Assembly: GCF_964340395.1 (NCBI RefSeq)
Contig: NC_135565.1
Span: 3,891,642-3,955,641, forward strand
Length of the DNA: 64,000 bases
Direction: 5' to 3'
Source of the DNA: Glandiceps talaboti
Taxonomy: Eukaryota; Hemichordata; Enteropneusta; Spengelidae
Positions 60,234 to 64,000 of the stretch are shown one piece after another (positions within the stretch are counted from its first letter, which is position 1; the number at the start of each line of letters is the position of its first letter). The notes under the pieces are model-generated. The model worked only from the letters and a program-made list of their open reading frames with translations. It did not search any database and was not told where the DNA came from. The position numbers and the translations under genes were made by a program.

Positions 60234-63200
60234 TTATGTCACTTTGTGATTACTGTTAATTTTGTTCAACATCTTGTTAATCACCTGCTTCACTTGCTGA
60301 GAAGAGCTCCGCCGCCTTTGCTTGCCTTCCAGCGCTCTGCGTCTGCGTACTTCTCGGTAGAGTTCATGAAATGCCTCTCGTGTCACTTCCCCGCCATCAC
60401 AGGCGGAGCCTTCGTAAAAGGCGCACGCAAGCTCTGTAGCAAGTCTTTCCCCTTCTTCTGTACTAACTACTCTTTCATGCTCTAAGTCCGATTTATTAGC
60501 AAGTATCACCATGGAAACATTCCTAGCCTTTTTCATGTCATCGAGGTAATTTTTTATGTGGACTACATCTTCGAAACTCTGTCTGTCAGTTACACTGTAA
60601 ACTACGAGGAATCCGTCTCCCCATCTCACATGACCTTCTCGATGGTTGTTGTTCTCCTGTGAATGTAAAGATGAAAAACTTGCCAAAGTCTGTGGAGTCA
60701 AAACGAAATGAGCCACCTTTGGTACCCTTCTATACTTAACTGGTGAGAAAGACTTCAAAATATAATCTAGAATACAGTTCGGCTGGAGACTTGTCAAATG
60801 TTAACATGATGGCAGTTGGTGGCAACGAGCAAAAAGCTATGGTTTGATGTAAAGAGAGTAACACCAAGACAAGTCTCGGGGCAATTAAGTCAAAACAAAA
60901 TATTCGAAGTGGTAGGCGTTGGTGGCGCCAAATTTAACTTGTATGCTATTGATTTTAGTACAATACTGTTTCATGTCACTGAACTTGGGATCATATCAGT
61001 CACATGAGTAAACTGATACACGTACACTATCATCACCATTTAGTCACTGAGTAACGTTATACGGTGTCTTCACGTTATGTTTTTTATCTAAATTTTATGC
61101 CAGTATTTTTTATGCCATGGTAACACCACTCTTTTAAATATAATAGTCCGATGACTTGATAATTTGATAAAGTACGGTCAAATCAATTCATAGGATTTCT
61201 TTACTAACTGTACCACAACCCAAAAGCCCCTCACTAACTACTCGACCCACTTTAGCAAAACTCAACTTATCCACTCAGAGCTCAAATCAACTCAACACAC
61301 TCGGCTCATAAACTCTCCCAATCACAATCACCGCTCAACTCGACTCAAAGCCAACTCAGTAAACCCCCCAAATTTAACTCACGATATACACACCGAAGCT
61401 GAATTCAACTAAATCACCCACTCAGCTTTAGTAGTTTAATTGAACTTACAACACACTTAACAAAACTCAACAAAGCTCAACTCCCACTCGTAACCATTTT
61501 AGCGAAGCTCAACTAGTATCGTGTAGTCTCATAGTCTCATAGCCCGCAGGGCTCAGAGAGTCTCAGCCACTATAAGCGAATCTCAACGTAACTCGCAACT
61601 CATTCAGGAATTCACAACTCTATTCAAAGATCCCTTAGTTCAGTTCAAGTGATAACCCACTCAGCGAAGCTCCACTCAACTAACACCACACACAGGAAAA
61701 CTGTAACACAACGTACAACCTTCTCAGCTAAGCTCAACTCCAATCACAATACCCCTTTCAACGTGAAGCTCAACTACACAATGCGAAGCTCAACTAATGT
61801 CATAGCCTACTCAGCGAAGCTCAACGACATGCATCCCATTCAGCGAAGCTCAAGTCAACTAAACCCTCAACACACTCTGCAAAACCCGTCTCATTGCCAC
61901 ACAATGTGACCAGTGTAAAAGTCAATGTCATCTATAAAACACAGCACATATCAACGCTTTTCAACACCCAACTCAATTCAACTGGAATGAACCGTAATTC
62001 AACCAAATCCACTAACTCAACACATTTCAAAACTTTACACTCCAACAACTTGTAACTCAAAAACATCTTTGATATCTCACTTCAACTTAAACTCATTGCA
62101 AGTATGTGCCAACCAAAAATACACTTATAAACACATACTGTCATCAACTCATGTCATGAAACCAAGGGAAATACCTCACCTGTCCTGCTGTATCTAGTAT
62201 CTCCATGGTTACCGGTTCTTCGTCTACAGACGCCTGATGCCGATAAGTAAACTCTGTAAGGTTATCAAACAAAAACAGTCCTATAAATAACTTAAACACC
62301 CTAATTAGTGCAAACGTCCCACCGAACGTAAAATGAATGACTATTTTACGAGAACATTATCAGTTCGACAAAGCGGCCTTTTTACATGAGAGTATATAAA
62401 ACGTGTGTAGCCATGGTGACAGAAGACATCATTGAGGACAATTGGTTAAAAATATATTGAATGTATTACATTTCCGCTTTTGTGCAGATAGAATAGAGAA
62501 CAGATTTTACAGTGTGCAAATTGTACAACATTTGCATAAATTTGCTTTTCAATAAATGACATAATTTATATCATGAGCATTACAGATCGAATAATATCAT
62601 GATAAACAAAAGAACAGTCACCAATGAAGTTTCAGATTATTCACCATTATGTATGTATGTATGTATGTATGTATGTATGTATGTATGTATGTATGTATGT
62701 ATGTATGTATGTATGTATGTGTGTGTGTGTGTGTATGTATGTATGTCTGACTGTCCGTATATCTGTCTTTGTGTGTGTTTTGCATTTCTAAAGAGAACAA
62801 CAAGCACATATAGGTGTTGTTTTCCGCTGACGTGTCATCTGATCATCGTACGCAGTATAATTTCATTCACCGTATCTGCTAACCCAGTGTTAGTCTAAAT
62901 GATAACTCTATATATAGGAGGTGGGCCATAGCACAAAACATTAATGGAATTCATTAGACGTTTATTCTCCTATATGCTCTTCGTTCGGCCAAGGGAAATA
63001 CGAGTGACCTAGGGGGCCCTTGGGTCAGGAGTAATTTCCGGCTGAATGAAGAAACATATTGGGGAATATTACAATTATACCATCTCCCTCCAGAAATATT
63101 TTTTTTTTAAATCGGGGAAAGTAATGGCAATTTTGAGCGTTTTGACTCATATTTCGAACACAGTAGAACCAATGACATAGAAACGCGTTGTAGTGACGTA

Positions 63201-63344
63201 GAACGACCAGATTTTATATCCCATATTTTTTGTTGAACGTTAAACCTGGCTTGTGATTGGATTTAATTAGGATTAAACAATTCTTACCTAATGTTGGATC
63301 GTATTCCCATATGAATCGCTTGGTGAGGAATCGAACAACAGTAG
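60234..63344 (-). CDS. RERG: RERG-like Ras-family small GTPase (3' three exons, 5' incomplete)
   Basis: Coding exons on the minus strand are 63344-63288, 62253-62180 and 60656-60234, with GT-AG borders and matching phases. They encode [16 protein letters not shown] (switch I region), DTAGQ (G3, keeping the Ras Gln61-equivalent), [24 protein letters not shown] (G4) and GSAC (G5), then [20 protein letters not shown] and [12 protein letters not shown]. These match RERG (Ras-related and estrogen-regulated growth inhibitor) closely and in order. As in RERG the C-terminus lacks a CAAX prenylation box. About 18 N-terminal residues, including the P-loop (G1), must lie in an exon beyond 64000. The protein should be a cytosolic GTP-binding signalling protein; RASL12 or RERGL orthology is less likely. 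Confidence 0.9.
61200..62130 (+). repeat. Degenerate CTCAGCGAAGCTCAACT repeats in a RERG intron
   Basis: The phrase CTCAGCGAAGCTCAACTCAACTA and shortened forms (GCGAAGCTCAACT, GCTCAACTC) recur more than fifteen times at irregular 20-40 bp spacing, in a strongly C/A-biased strand. It looks like an old, decayed minisatellite. Confidence 0.7.
62650..62748 (+). repeat. (GTAT)n microsatellite
   Basis: About 18 GTAT units, then (TG)n and further GTAT, in the first visible intron of the RERG-like gene. Confidence 0.95.
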
Positions 63345-63587
63345 CTGTCAAATACAGAAATACAATCTAATTAGTTTCAGGCAAATTTGACATTTCATGA
63401 CACAACATAACAGAAATTTTCACATCACACCTTATCACTATTTTCTATAAACATTATCATGAAATTCGATTGGGACATTCTTAAAATATCAAAAGCATAG
63501 CATATGCGTTAACATTCAGTCTCAGCGGAAAACATGTCAATTGACGGACAAATATAGTTGGCGTATTGAAAGGCAAGAACACTAACT
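63345..63587. other. Intron sequence 5' of the RERG exons
   Basis: No P-loop exon was found on the minus strand here. The stretch appears to be intron. Confidence 0.5.
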
Positions 63588-63932
63588 GACTGACTGACTG
63601 ACTGACTGGATGGGTGGATGGATGGATGGATGGATTGATGGATGGATGGATGGATGGGTGGATGGATGGATGGATGGATGGATGGATGGATTGATGGATG
63701 GATGGATGGATGGATGGATGGGTAGATGGATGGATGGATGGATTGATGGATGGATGGATGGATGGATGGATGGGTGGATGGATGGATGGATGGATGGATG
63801 GGTGGATGGATGGATGGATGGGTGGATGTTTGGATGGATGGATGGATGGGTGGGTTGGTGGATGGATGGGTGGATGGGTGAATGGATGGATGGATGGATG
63901 GATGGGTGGATGGATGGATGGATGGATGGATT
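63588..63932 (+). repeat. (GACT)n then (GGAT)n microsatellite
   Basis: A short CTGA/GACT run is followed by about 80 GGAT-type units (GGAT, with GGGT and TGAT variants). The variants recur in blocks. Confidence 0.95.
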
Positions 63933-64000
63933 ATTGAATGAATAAAATTCAGGCAATCAGCCAAACAGAAGTTTACATAATGTCGACTGAACTTGACTTT

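Overview
This is a repeat-rich piece of an animal nuclear genome. Genes are split by introns of hundreds to thousands of bases with standard GT-AG junctions, and non-LTR retrotransposons, MITEs and very long micro- and minisatellites fill much of the rest. An intact-looking RERG-type Ras gene, a ZU5/death-domain gene and Tx1- and CR1/L2-type LINEs suggest a marine invertebrate, plausibly a deuterostome such as a hemichordate or amphioxus. The species cannot be named from the sequence alone. I see no prokaryotic features, CRISPR arrays or tRNA/rRNA genes.

Layout, left to right. 0-5 kb: a PIF/Harbinger-like MITE nested in the end of another repeat, then a decayed PIF1-type helicase with unidentified open frames behind it. 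5.1-5.8 kb: a methyltransferase pseudogene made of exon 1 fused directly to part of exon 4. 6.0-8.1 kb: a 5'-truncated LINE with a 12-bp target-site duplication that is itself satellite sequence. 8.1-14.1 kb: a 42-bp satellite of about 144 copies with a 1,554-bp higher-order period. 14.7-20.2 kb: methyltransferase gene A (4 exons, 359 aa). 20.2-23.5 kb: intergenic sequence with dispersed repeats. 23.5-37.2 kb: an 8-exon gene (940 aa) joining a helical N-terminal region, three fibronectin type III domains, a ZU5 domain, a UPA-like region and a death domain. Its introns hold a 71-bp palindrome, an array of TGACGTCA motifs and a 4.8-kb 39-bp minisatellite. 38.7-43.3 kb: a nearly complete Tx1/L1-like LINE on the minus strand. 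46.4-46.7 kb: a MULE-like MITE with a 9-bp target duplication, just upstream of methyltransferase gene B (46.9-54.2 kb, 4 exons, 364 aa). 54.6-56.6 kb: microsatellites and repeat families. 60.2-63.3 kb: the last three coding exons of a RERG-like small GTPase on the minus strand; its P-loop exon lies beyond the window.

The two methyltransferase genes and the pseudogene are plus-strand relatives from local duplication, with identical intron positions and phases in A and B. The FN3-ZU5-death gene lies between A and B in the same orientation. Nothing in the sequence shows a functional link between the methyltransferases and the death-domain gene. All exon models come from reading frames, splice dinucleotides and phase agreement; none is backed by transcripts.
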